64,000 nucleotides of DNA from an uncultured Alphaproteobacteria bacterium. Lineage in GTDB: Bacteria; Pseudomonadota; Alphaproteobacteria; Rhizobiales; Aestuariivirgaceae. Made by a program: the position numbers and the translations under genes. Location of the stretch: NCBI GenBank assembly GCA_937870685.1, contig CALMZX010000029.1:62001-126000 (forward strand). The letters run 5' to 3'. The stretch's first letter is position 1; each line of letters opens with the position of its first letter. The notes below the pieces were generated by a model that was given only the letters and a program-made list of their open reading frames with translations, ran no database searches and was not told the origin of the DNA. Shown here one piece after another: positions 56,181 through 64,000 of this stretch.

Positions 56181-56404
56181 CGCAATCCATTTGACAGGGC
56201 CGACGGCTGCATTTCCGCAAAGCCTCGTCCGGCGCGCGCACCGGCTGCGCATCTGATCAGAGAGAGCCGTTCATGAAGTACTTCAAGACCGCACGGACTC
56301 ATCTGGTTTGGCGTACATGTGTGAACGCCCTTCCCTCCAGGCTTTCCGGACCGTCTTCTTCCGGTTCTTCTCCGGTGCTGACTGCGCCCTGAAACCAGCC
56401 GGAC

Positions 56405-56440
56405 TCACATGAGGCAATATCATCACATGAGGCAATATCA
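56405..56440. repeat. Perfect tandem duplication of an 18-bp unit
   Basis: TCACATGAGGCAATATCA occurs twice head-to-tail with no mismatch, in the gap between putA and the aldolase gene. It may be recent slippage or a paired binding site. Confidence 0.9.
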
Positions 56441-56497
56441 GTGTTTCAAGTGGCGTTGTGCGCGCTTGAATAGCATTGAGCGTGCGTGACTCTCGTC

Positions 56498-57343
56498 TCA
56501 ACCTGTCTCGCGGAGTTGACGTGCCAAATCTTCCATCACCCGCCGGGCCTCCAGCCGCAAAGCAGGTTCTGTGGCCGCCAGCAAAGTCACGCGGTCGAAT
56601 GTGCCGGGATTGTCCGCGATGGATTTGCGCAACGCCTTGCCAAAGGCGAGGCGCAGTTCAGTGCCAATATTGAATTTCTTGACCCGCGTCTGAGAGGCCA
56701 GAAGCTGCCGTGTTGCAACGGGTATGCCGCTGCCGCCATGAAGAACGAGGGGCACAGTGGTCACCGCCTCGATGGCGGCCAGTGATGCCATGTCGATGAT
56801 TGCCTGTTGCTCAGTCTGAAGATGCAGGTTTCCAACTGAAATGGCGAGGGCGTCAACGCCCGTGTCACGCGCGAAGATCTCGGCTTCGTCAGGTGATGTA
56901 TGGGCAGAGGCCGCACCGCCACTGTACCCTACAACCCCCACTTCGCCTTCAACTGATATGCCATGCGGCCTTGCGAGCTTCACCACGTTGCGGGTCAAAG
57001 CGATGTTTTCGGCCAGTGGCAACATGGAGCCGTCAATCATCAAGGACGTAAAACCACAGTCCATTCCTTCGCGGCACTCATCGACAGTCTTGGCATGGTC
57101 AATGTGACACACCACGGGAACCGCTGCTTGTTCCGCGAGGTGACGAAACATCCTGCCGAGGATTGCAACAGGCGTGTGCTTGCGGCACCCTGGCCCTGCC
57201 TGGAGGATGACCGGAAGCCGTGCCTCTTCCGCCGCCGCAACATAGGCCCGTGCATCCTCCCATCCCAGCACAACGAGCCCGGCAACGGCATAGTGGCCGA
57301 CAAGGGCAGGGCGCAGCACATCATTCAGTGTTGCGACTGTCAT
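56498..57343 (-). CDS. Class II fructose-bisphosphate aldolase family protein, probably inositol-pathway aldolase (IolJ-like)
   Basis: The 281-residue product is a zinc aldolase. It has HIDHAKTVDECREGMDCGFTS with zinc histidine and acidic residue near 85, EGEVGVVGY, LHGGSGIP with the phosphate loop, and KFNIGTELR. The ATG at 57343 overlaps the iolB stop, so it is the last gene of iolD-iolC-iolB-aldolase. In the inositol pathway the aldolase splits 2-deoxy-5-keto-gluconate 6-phosphate into dihydroxyacetone phosphate and malonate semialdehyde, the step after IolC; that assignment is from context. Tagatose/fructose-bisphosphate aldolase is the alternative. The longer upstream frame lies within iolB and is rejected. 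Confidence 0.9.
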   Translation of the reverse strand: MTVATLNDVLRPALVGHYAVAGLVVLGWEDARAYVAAAEEARLPVILQAGPGCRKHTPVAILGRMFRHLAEQAAVPVVCHIDHAKTVDECREGMDCGFTSLMIDGSMLPLAENIALTRNVVKLARPHGISVEGEVGVVGYSGGAASAHTSPDEAEIFARDTGVDALAISVGNLHLQTEQQAIIDMASLAAIEAVTTVPLVLHGGSGIPVATRQLLASQTRVKKFNIGTELRLAFGKALRKSIADNPGTFDRVTLLAATEPALRLEARRVMEDLARQLRETG

Positions 57344-58182
57344 TTGAACTTGGCAATCATGTCTTTGATGCCGGGTATGGTTTCGACCTGATAGGCATGG
57401 GTGGGCTGGAAGAACTGCACAAGCGAACGCTGGCTCATGCCACCGAGGATGGTGAAGTAGTACATCTCGTAGCCAGGTGCGGCCACGCAAGGGTGATAGC
57501 CTTTTTCAAGCACCACCGTGGAACCATCCACGAGATGATAGGCATCGCCAACCTTGCCATCTTCCTTCTGCACCAGTTGCAGGCCAAAACCATGTTTGGG
57601 GCGGAAGCGGAAACTGTAGGTTTCGTCGTGCCGTGTTTCGAGGGGCAGTCGGTCGGTGTCATGCTTGTGCGGCGGGAAACCCGACCAGCCGCCCTGCCCG
57701 ACAGTGAAGAGTTCTGACACCAACAAACGCCCGACACGGCCATGATACTTGGTGCCGAGGATATGCTTGATCTTGCGGTGGGTCTTTGTGTCGTCGGAGC
57801 CATACTGAATCTTGTCGATATCAGCAGTTCGCACGGCGAAGGGCGTCAGTTCGCCATCAAAGCGCGCGCCTGCCACAAACACTTCCGCCTTGTCTGAAGT
57901 GCAGGTCATCCGCACCTTCGCTGCAACAGGCGCATAGACGCCTTCTGGCTCCCCGTCCCAGACATCTGACCCGCGCTGACCGATGGCGTTGAAGGTCTCG
58001 CCACCGACTGTCACGTCAACGGTGCCGGTGGCGGGTACGATGGCGGTCTCATAACCCGGCACCTGATACACGAAGCTTTGCCCGGCGGTGAGTTTTACAA
58101 TGTTGAAGTAGTTCAGCGGCACACGGGCATCATCAACATCGATGATCGGCCTGTTGTGATTGTCATGGGGCGGAATATGCAT
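57340..58182 (-). CDS. iolB: 5-deoxy-glucuronate isomerase
   Basis: IolB converts 5-deoxy-D-glucuronate to 2-deoxy-5-keto-D-gluconate in inositol catabolism. The 280-residue bicupin has WSGFPPHKHD with metal-binding histidines near residue 167, a glutamate in DETYSFRF, and a further histidine in GYHPCVAAPGYEMYYF. Length fits IolB (about 270). Its start lies 20 nt inside the iolC end and its stop overlaps the aldolase start, so the cluster is tightly coupled. Confidence 0.96.
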   Translation of the reverse strand: MHIPPHDNHNRPIIDVDDARVPLNYFNIVKLTAGQSFVYQVPGYETAIVPATGTVDVTVGGETFNAIGQRGSDVWDGEPEGVYAPVAAKVRMTCTSDKAEVFVAGARFDGELTPFAVRTADIDKIQYGSDDTKTHRKIKHILGTKYHGRVGRLLVSELFTVGQGGWSGFPPHKHDTDRLPLETRHDETYSFRFRPKHGFGLQLVQKEDGKVGDAYHLVDGSTVVLEKGYHPCVAAPGYEMYYFTILGGMSQRSLVQFFQPTHAYQVETIPGIKDMIAKFK

Positions 58183-59155
58183 CAGTGTTGAATCCTATAT
58201 TCGTCCGGCTTTGCATGAAACAGCTGACCTCGTCGGCATCAGGCATGGCGGGCGCACAGCCCACCTTTGTCACCACGATGGCGGCCATGGCTGCACCTCT
58301 CCGGACAGCACCGGGCACATCGGCACCCGCTGCAAGCCCAGCCAGGAACCCACCCATGAAACCATCTCCCGCGCCCGTCGGCTTGAGGGCTTTCACCCGG
58401 AAGACAGGCACGTCAAACCGCGCACCATCAGCAAAGGCGATGCAACCATTTTCACCCATCTTGTGCACAACAATGCGCCCGGGCTCCCGGGCCAGGTCCT
58501 CGGCGTGCCGCACACTGTCACCGTCGCCTGCCAGCACGGTGAATTCATCGTCATTGCCGACAATGATGCCGCAGTGCTCGGCGGCGCGTGAACATACCTG
58601 CCGCGCCTCTTGCTTCGAGACCCAGGAATAGGGCCGGTAGTCGATGTCAATAACGGTGACGAGCCCTGCGACCTTTGCCCGTTCCAGGACCTTGAGCGTG
58701 GCGCTGCGCGACGGTTCACGGGCCAGTGCCGTGCCTGTGACAATCACGGCGCAAAATGCGCTGTAGTCGATGATACTTGCATCATTCTCGCTGACTTCAA
58801 AGTCGGCGGCACCATTGCGGTAGATGACGGACTGGCAATTTTCGGCCCGCGTTTCAACAACGGCGAGTGAATTGCGGGCCTCACCGCCAACAGTCCTGAG
58901 ATAAGCCGTGTCGACGCCATAGCCCACAAGTGCATTCCGTGTGTAGCGCCCCACAGCGTCATTGGACACGGCGGTGAACAGGCTGCTGTGCCCGCCTTGC
59001 CGAACAATCGCAACAGCGATGTTGGCCGCAGAGCCGCCGAGTGCCGGGAAAAATCCCCTGGCATTCTCGATTTCGGTGCCGGGTGGTTCGGCGTAGAGAT
59101 CGAGTCCCGCGCGCCCCACGACAAGAAAACGGTTCTCGCGCAAGCGTGCAAGCAT
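58163..59155 (-). CDS. iolC: 5-dehydro-2-deoxygluconokinase
   Basis: This PfkB-family kinase phosphorylates 2-deoxy-5-keto-D-gluconate. The 330-residue product has ALGGSAANIAVAIVRQGG near the N-terminus and the catalytic PTGAGDGFMGGFLAGL near residue 265, with the general-base aspartate. It starts 2 nt after the iolD stop and overlaps iolB by 20 nt. Related PfkB kinases exist, but the flanking iolD and iolB settle the assignment. Confidence 0.95.
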   Translation of the reverse strand: MLARLRENRFLVVGRAGLDLYAEPPGTEIENARGFFPALGGSAANIAVAIVRQGGHSSLFTAVSNDAVGRYTRNALVGYGVDTAYLRTVGGEARNSLAVVETRAENCQSVIYRNGAADFEVSENDASIIDYSAFCAVIVTGTALAREPSRSATLKVLERAKVAGLVTVIDIDYRPYSWVSKQEARQVCSRAAEHCGIIVGNDDEFTVLAGDGDSVRHAEDLAREPGRIVVHKMGENGCIAFADGARFDVPVFRVKALKPTGAGDGFMGGFLAGLAAGADVPGAVRRGAAMAAIVVTKVGCAPAMPDADEVSCFMQSRTNIGFNTDAYSAP

Positions 59156-59157
59156 GG

Positions 59158-61044
59158 CTAAACGCCCGCCCGCTGGCGCGCGCGGCCGCGCTCAACATCG
59201 TCATGGGCCGCAAGAACTTCCTCGCGCATGGACACCGAAGGTGTACCGATTTCCCACCAGGTGTGACCTTCCTTGGTCCAGCCTTCATGGGCGTCCACCT
59301 TGAGGCTGATGACATAAGTCTTCCCGGATTTCTGCGCCCGCCCAAAGGCCTGCTTCAGTGCCTCGATGGAATGAACCTCCTCGGCCGCAGCGCCCATGGT
59401 GCGGGCATGGGTTGCGAAGTCCACGGCAAAAGGTTCACCTTCGATGTTGCAGTCGGCAATCAGGTTGTTGAAGGACACATTGCCGGTGTTGTTCTGCAGC
59501 TTGTTGATGACGGCAAAGCCGCCATTGTCACACACAATGATGATCAGTTTCCGGCCGTTGAGCACCGAAGAGTAGATGTCGGAGTTCATCATCAGGTAGG
59601 AGCCGTCGCCCGTGAACACGATGGTATCGCGTTCGGGTTCGGTTTCCATCTGTGCGATGCGCGCCCCCCAGCCGCCGGCGATTTCGTAGCCCATGCAGGA
59701 ATAGCCAAACTCGATGTCAACCGTACCGACAGAAAGGGTGCGCCAGTTGGCGGCCACTTCGGCAGGCAAGCCACCAGCTGCTGCAACGATCCGGTCCCGC
59801 GGATCGCAGAGGGTGTTGATGGCACCAATCACTTGCGCATACGACATGGGCCGGTTGGACCCTTCTCCCGTCTTCGGTGAGATGTTTGCATCGACATAGG
59901 CATTCCATGCCCCGCGTTCGTTGCTGGCTGCTATCACCCAGGCGTCGCTGGAGCGGAAACCACCCAAAGCGGCCGACAGGTTTCTCAGCGAAAGAAGCGC
60001 ATCGCCGACGATCGGGGTGGACATGTGCTTGGTGGCATCATGGCGGCCCACATTGATGGTGATGATCCGTGCGCCGCGGTCAAAGGCGGTCCATGAGCCC
60101 GTGGTGAAATCCTGCAATCGCGTGCCCACAGCAAGAATGCAATCAGCCTGCGCCGCGATGGTGTTGGCGGAGTTTGATCCCGTGACACCGATGGGGCCGA
60201 TGTTGAGGGCATGGCCATGCACGATGTTGGCGCGGCCCGCGATGGTTTCCACCACTGGAATATTGTGCTGTTCGGCAAAGCCGAGCAGTTCTTCCGAAGC
60301 ACTCGAATACTGCACGCCACCACCCGCGATGATGACCGGGCGGCTTGCCGTCTTGAGCAGGGCAGCGGCGTTCCGCACCTCCAGGTCATCTGGTGCCTGA
60401 CGGCGGATGTGATGGATGCGCTCTGCAAAGAACTCCTCCGGAAAATCAATGCTCCAACCCTGCACATCCTGCGGCAGGCCGAGGAACACCGGGCCGCAAT
60501 CAGCGGGGTCCAGCATGGTGGCAATAGCGCGGGGTAGGGATTGAATGATTTGTGCGGGATGGGTGATGCGGTCCCAGTAGCGGGTGACACTCTTGAAAGC
60601 GTCATTCACGCTCAGCGTCGGGTCACCGAAGTGCTCAACCTGCTGCAAGACCGGATCGGGCAGGCGCGTGGCGTAGGTGTCGCCACAGAGGAACAGGATG
60701 GGCAGGCGGTTGGTGTGGGCCACGGCTGCGGCTGTCAGCATGTTTGTTGTGCCGGGTCCTGCCGAGGCTGTGGCAAACATGAATTTGTGGCGCAACTTCT
60801 GCTTGGCATAGGCCACGGCAGCCAGCGCCATGGACTGCTCATTCTGACCGCGCCACAAAGGCAGCTCTTTCCTGTATTCGTACAGTGCCTCGCCCAGGCA
60901 GATGACATTGCCGTGGCCGAAAATGCCAAAGCCGCCGCCGCACAGCCGTTGCTTTACGCCGTCAATCTCGATGAACTGGTTGGCAAGATGCCGGACGATA
61001 GCCTGCGCCGTGGTCAAGTGGAGGGTGCGGGGAAGGTTGGCCAT
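59158..61044 (-). CDS. iolD: 3D-(3,5/4)-trihydroxycyclohexane-1,2-dione acylhydrolase (decyclizing)
   Basis: This TPP-dependent enzyme opens the ring of diketo-inositol to 5-deoxy-glucuronate. The 628-residue product has the three acetolactate-synthase-like domains: GQNEQSMALAAVAYA near residue 65 with the TPP glutamate, ATASAGPGTTNM, and TGDGSYLMMNSDIYSSVLNG with the Mg/TPP site near 475. The start ATG 61044 (MANLPRTLHL) is preferred over a 10-codon extension. It is the first minus-strand gene of the iol cluster, 81 bp from the divergent dehydrogenase, with a LacI-type operator between. Confidence 0.97.
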   Translation of the reverse strand: MANLPRTLHLTTAQAIVRHLANQFIEIDGVKQRLCGGGFGIFGHGNVICLGEALYEYRKELPLWRGQNEQSMALAAVAYAKQKLRHKFMFATASAGPGTTNMLTAAAVAHTNRLPILFLCGDTYATRLPDPVLQQVEHFGDPTLSVNDAFKSVTRYWDRITHPAQIIQSLPRAIATMLDPADCGPVFLGLPQDVQGWSIDFPEEFFAERIHHIRRQAPDDLEVRNAAALLKTASRPVIIAGGGVQYSSASEELLGFAEQHNIPVVETIAGRANIVHGHALNIGPIGVTGSNSANTIAAQADCILAVGTRLQDFTTGSWTAFDRGARIITINVGRHDATKHMSTPIVGDALLSLRNLSAALGGFRSSDAWVIAASNERGAWNAYVDANISPKTGEGSNRPMSYAQVIGAINTLCDPRDRIVAAAGGLPAEVAANWRTLSVGTVDIEFGYSCMGYEIAGGWGARIAQMETEPERDTIVFTGDGSYLMMNSDIYSSVLNGRKLIIIVCDNGGFAVINKLQNNTGNVSFNNLIADCNIEGEPFAVDFATHARTMGAAAEEVHSIEALKQAFGRAQKSGKTYVISLKVDAHEGWTKEGHTWWEIGTPSVSMREEVLAAHDDVERGRARQRAGV

Positions 61045-61095
61045 GGTAAAACTCCAGACGTCTTGACGGAGCATGATAGTTCGTGCTTACTCGGT

Positions 61096-61113
61096 TTGCA
61101 AGCGCTTGCAAAA
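61096..61113. promoter_or_regulatory. LacI-family operator TTTGCAAGCGCTTGCAAA
   Basis: This perfect 18-bp palindrome with the central CG typical of LacI/GalR operators lies between iolD and the divergent dehydrogenase gene, 12 bp before the latter's GTG. Binding here would block both promoters. No regulator gene is in the window. Confidence 0.85.
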
Positions 61114-61125
61114 TGAGGGAGTCCG

Positions 61126-62229
61126 GTGGCGGAAATCGGGATTGGAATTGTGGGCGGCGGTTACATGGGCAAGGCCCATGCCGTGGCCATGGCTGCCGTT
61201 GGCGCGGTGTTCGACGCGGCGCTCCGTCCATCGTTGGAAATGATTTGCACCACCACGGAGTCCGGCGCTGCCCACAAGGCGCGCCAGTTCGGTTTCAAGA
61301 GCTCAACTGCCGACTGGCGCAAACTGGTCGATGACCCGGCGGTGCGGGCCCTTGTCATCGCCAGTCCGCAGGAGACACACCACGATATTGCACTGGCGGC
61401 CTTTGCGAGGGGCAAGCATGTGTTGTGCGAAAAGCCGCTGGGCCTTGGCCTTGAACAGTCCCGTGCCATGGTAGAGGCTGCCGAGAGAAGCGGCTGCATC
61501 CACATGGTTGGCTTCAACTACATCCGCACACCCGCCTCGCAACTGGCGCGGCAAATCATTGCGCGCGGCGAGATTGGAGACATCACCTTCCTGCGCGCCG
61601 AACACACAGAAGACTTTCTTGCCGATGCATCTCAGCCGGGAGACTGGCGCACGCAAGGTCGCGCCAATGGCAACATGGGTGACTTGGCACCCCATATCAT
61701 CAACGCGGCTCTCGCATTGGCGGGGCCGATCACGTCGCTTGTCGCCGACATCGCTACCGTCCATGCCGCGCGGGGTGGGCTGCCCGTCACCAATGACGAT
61801 CAAAGTGCCATCATGTGCCGCTTTGCGAGTGGTGCCATGGGGCAGCTTTTTGTGAGCCGTATCGCCACGGGCCGCAAGATGGGTTACGCCTACGAAATTT
61901 ATGGCACCAAGGGCTCGATCCGCTTCGATCAGGAAGACCAGAATGCGGTGTGGCTTTACCGCGCCCAGGGGCCGGAGGAGCGCCGCGGCTTCGCCAAGAT
62001 CCTTACCGGTCCATTGCATCCTGACTACAAGCCCTTCTGCCTCGGGCCGGGCCATGGCACCGGATACCAGGACCAGATCATCATTGAAGCGCGTGATTTT
62101 CTGCAAGCCATCCACGAGGGCAAGTCAAGCTGGCCCACCTTCCGCGACGGCATGCAGGTGAACCAGATCATCGAGGCGGGCTGGCGCTCCCACGAGGGGC
62201 GTTGCTGGGTGAACATTGAAGGCGTGTGA
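61126..62229 (+). CDS. Gfo/Idh/MocA-family oxidoreductase, inositol dehydrogenase-like
   Basis: The 367-residue NAD(P)-dependent dehydrogenase begins EIGIGIVGGGYMGKAHA with the Rossmann motif. It has the catalytic lysine in the LCEKPLGLGLEQ segment near residue 100 and a GNMGDLAPHIIN motif with substrate residues near 185. GAGGGAG precedes the GTG at 61126. iolE follows after 9 nt. Its position makes it a candidate myo- or scyllo-inositol 2-dehydrogenase, but a second Gfo/Idh gene follows iolE, and I cannot say which does the first oxidation. Confidence 0.9.
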   Translation: MAEIGIGIVGGGYMGKAHAVAMAAVGAVFDAALRPSLEMICTTTESGAAHKARQFGFKSSTADWRKLVDDPAVRALVIASPQETHHDIALAAFARGKHVLCEKPLGLGLEQSRAMVEAAERSGCIHMVGFNYIRTPASQLARQIIARGEIGDITFLRAEHTEDFLADASQPGDWRTQGRANGNMGDLAPHIINAALALAGPITSLVADIATVHAARGGLPVTNDDQSAIMCRFASGAMGQLFVSRIATGRKMGYAYEIYGTKGSIRFDQEDQNAVWLYRAQGPEERRGFAKILTGPLHPDYKPFCLGPGHGTGYQDQIIIEARDFLQAIHEGKSSWPTFRDGMQVNQIIEAGWRSHEGRCWVNIEGV

Positions 62230-62238
62230 GAAACAAAC

Positions 62239-63129
62239 ATGAGCATGAGAATTGGCAATGCCCCTTGTTCCTGGGGCGTGGAATTTGCGGATGATCCGCG
62301 CAACCCGTCATGGACCCGCGTGCTCGATGAATGCAAGGCGGCTGGCTATGATGGCATCGAACTGGGCCCCATCGGCTTCATGCCGGAAGACCCGAACCAG
62401 CTGGGAGATGCACTGGCTACTCGCGGACTGGCACTGATTGGCGGCGTGGTCTTCCGGCCATTTCATGATCCCGCAAAGTGGGATGAGGTGAAGCATGCTG
62501 CCGTCCGCACCTGCAAGTCGCTGGCGGCCCATGGTGCAAGACATCTGGTTCTGATCGATTCCATTTCACCACGTCGCGCCACCACGGCAGGACGGCCTGC
62601 CGAGGCCGAGCAGATGTCAAAAGCGGAGTGGGATAACTTCATCTCGCGCTTCCGCGATGTCTCACGCATGGGCAGCGAGGAGTACGGCCTCACCGTATCT
62701 CTTCACCCGCATGCGGCAGGATTCATGGACTTTGAGGTGGAAGTGGAACGTCTCCTGTGGGAGATAGAGCCTGCCCTGCTGCGACTTTGCCTTGATACCG
62801 GTCATTCGAACTATGCCGGGCTTGATCCAGTATCCTTCATGAAGCGCCATCGTGAGCGGTTGGCCTATGTCCACTTCAAGGACATTGATCCTGCGGTTCG
62901 TGCAGATGTGGTGGCAAAGCGCACGGATTTCTACACGGCCTGCGGCCAGGGCATCTTCTGCAACCTGGGCAAAGGCATGACGGATTTCCATGCCGTGCGG
63001 CAGTTGTTGCTTGAGACGGGTTATGACGGCTGGTGCACTGTGGAACAGGATTGCGACCCCACTGGACCCACAAGCCCCGTGGATGATGCGCGCGCCAACC
63101 GCGCTTATCTCAAGACAATCGGTTTCTGA
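62239..63129 (+). CDS. iolE: Myo-inosose-2 dehydratase
   Basis: IolE dehydrates 2-keto-myo-inositol to the diketone used by IolD. The 296-residue xylose-isomerase-like barrel has APCSWGVEF at the start, YDGIELGPIGFMP near residue 40, VSLHPHAAGFMD near 155 and LCLDTGHSNYAG near 185 with metal ligands, and YVHFKDID near 215. Length matches IolE (about 300). It lies between two Gfo/Idh genes and is transcribed away from iolDCB. Confidence 0.96.
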   Translation: MSMRIGNAPCSWGVEFADDPRNPSWTRVLDECKAAGYDGIELGPIGFMPEDPNQLGDALATRGLALIGGVVFRPFHDPAKWDEVKHAAVRTCKSLAAHGARHLVLIDSISPRRATTAGRPAEAEQMSKAEWDNFISRFRDVSRMGSEEYGLTVSLHPHAAGFMDFEVEVERLLWEIEPALLRLCLDTGHSNYAGLDPVSFMKRHRERLAYVHFKDIDPAVRADVVAKRTDFYTACGQGIFCNLGKGMTDFHAVRQLLLETGYDGWCTVEQDCDPTGPTSPVDDARANRAYLKTIGF

Positions 63130-63144
63130 GTTCGGAGTTTTGTC

Positions 63145-64000
63145 ATGACACGTTTGACCTGGGGGATGATTGGCGGCGGCGAAGGCAGCCAGATCGGCCC
63201 TGTGCACCGGATCGCATCGGCGCTTGATGCACGCTTTGACTTCACGGCCGGCGCCCTCGATGCCGATCCTGCGAAGGGCCGTGATTTTGCCCGACGCCTC
63301 GGCATTCCCGCTGACCGTGCCTATGGTGACTGGCAGGAAATGCTGGCAGCAGAGAAGAACCGCAAGGACAAACTCGACCTTGTTACGGTCGCCACGCCCA
63401 ATTCCACCCACTACGCCATCACCAAGGGTTTCCTCGAAGCGGGCATCAACGTGCTGTGTGAAAAGCCGATGACGGTGACGGTGGATGAGGCCGAAGACAT
63501 TGCGGCCACGGCCAAGCGCAAAGGCGCGATTTGCGCCGTCAACTATGGCTATACCGGTTACGCCCTTGTGCGTCACATGCGGGCGATGGTTGCGCGCGGT
63601 GACCTTGGCAAGGTGCGGCTTGCCGTTGTGGAGTTCTCGCACGGCTTTCACGCTGATGCGGCGGATGCAGAAAATCCGCGCATGCGCTGGCGCTATGATC
63701 CTGCGCAGGCCGGGATCTCCGGCCAGTTTGCTGATTGCGGCATCCACGCCCTGCACATGGCAAGTTTTGTCACGGGCCAGAATGCGCGCGAACTCTCGGC
63801 GGATTTTGTTTCAGCCATCGACAGCCGAAAGCTTGAGGATGATGCGATGGTCAATGTACGCATGGACGGCGGCACCACGGTGCGCCTGTGGACCAGTTCC
63901 GTGGCCGTGGGCAGCTTCCATGGCTTCAACATCCGTGTGTTCGGCGAGAAGGGCGGTCTGCGCTGGGCCCAGCAATGGCCGGACCAGTTGCACTGGACAC
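63145..64000 (+). CDS. Gfo/Idh/MocA-family oxidoreductase (3' end outside window)
   Basis: The frame opens with ATG at 63145, 15 nt after iolE, and runs 285 codons to the window edge. MTRLTWGMIGGGEGSQIGPVHR carries the Rossmann motif, VATPNSTHYAI follows, and the catalytic lysine is in LCEKPMTV near residue 110. SGQFADCGIHALHM holds the substrate histidine. The last visible residues are still within the C-terminal domain. A glucose-fructose-oxidoreductase-like enzyme for inositol isomers or a related cyclitol is likely. Confidence 0.9.
   Translation, partial: MTRLTWGMIGGGEGSQIGPVHRIASALDARFDFTAGALDADPAKGRDFARRLGIPADRAYGDWQEMLAAEKNRKDKLDLVTVATPNSTHYAITKGFLEAGINVLCEKPMTVTVDEAEDIAATAKRKGAICAVNYGYTGYALVRHMRAMVARGDLGKVRLAVVEFSHGFHADAADAENPRMRWRYDPAQAGISGQFADCGIHALHMASFVTGQNARELSADFVSAIDSRKLEDDAMVNVRMDGGTTVRLWTSSVAVGSFHGFNIRVFGEKGGLRWAQQWPDQLHWT

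Larger units (their letters stand above)
56130..56497. other. Non-coding gap between putA and inositol cluster
   Basis: The 368-bp stretch between convergent transcripts holds a hairpin after putA and a perfect tandem repeat, listed separately. A 72-codon minus-strand frame here has no family character. I see nothing else. Confidence 0.5.

Noticed and set aside
56283-56501. 72-codon minus-strand small protein
   Set aside because: It includes the tandem repeat, has no ribosome site and no protein-like pattern.

Overview
The window is 64 kb of GC-rich, gene-dense chromosome (or large replicon) from a heterotrophic alphaproteobacterium, most likely of the Hyphomicrobiales/Rhizobiales. This placement is inferred from several traits: a PutA without a DNA-binding domain next to an Lrp-type PutR-like gene, a non-pyrrolysine MttB homologue beside dimethylglycine-dehydrogenase-like flavoproteins, an oxyR/katG divergent pair, an iol cluster, four solute ABC importers, and frequent GTG starts with ATGA/GTGA overlaps. 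I see no tRNA, rRNA, CRISPR, insertion sequence or phage gene. The window reads as a catabolic region for small soluble nutrients.

Layout. 1-4720 (minus): an MttB-family methyltransferase and two FAD/GcvT-type demethylases for methylated amines. 4882-9999 (plus): deoC, a double-domain aldehyde dehydrogenase and adenine deaminase, a purine/deoxyribose salvage operon. 10210-16481 (plus): a ribose/LsrB-type sugar importer and a xylulokinase. 16489-19703: oxyR and katG, divergent. 19771-22081: a LysR regulator and a divergent flavin monooxygenase. 22131-28468 (minus): an unrecognised three-gene envelope locus encoding a 1632-residue multidomain exported protein, an SH3-domain periplasmic protein and a polytopic membrane protein. 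This is the least explained part of the window.

28618-37537: a LysR regulator, then an SDR dehydrogenase, a MalK-type carbohydrate/polyol importer, a split transketolase and an SMP-30 lactonase in one plus-strand run, apparently a complete uptake and catabolic unit for an unknown sugar or polyol. 37840-39632 (plus): an intradiol (hydroxyquinol-type) dioxygenase translationally coupled to a beta-keto acid cleavage enzyme. 39650-40435 (minus): a pyrroline-5-carboxylate-reductase-like gene. 40786-46322 (minus): a ribose-type importer, an SDR and a RuBisCO-like protein, with a divergent SorC-type regulator at 46470-47462. The RuBisCO-like protein suggests an uncharacterised sugar-acid pathway.

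47644-51214 (minus): an M20 amidohydrolase, an N-carbamoyl/allantoate-type amidohydrolase and a diaminopropionate ammonia-lyase homologue, with a divergent Lrp regulator. 51845-56129: PutR-like regulator and PutA for proline oxidation. 56498-64000: a myo-inositol catabolism cluster, with iolD-iolC-iolB-class II aldolase on the minus strand and Gfo/Idh dehydrogenase-iolE-Gfo/Idh dehydrogenase on the plus strand, facing each other across a perfect 18-bp LacI-type operator. The first and last genes are cut by the window edges.
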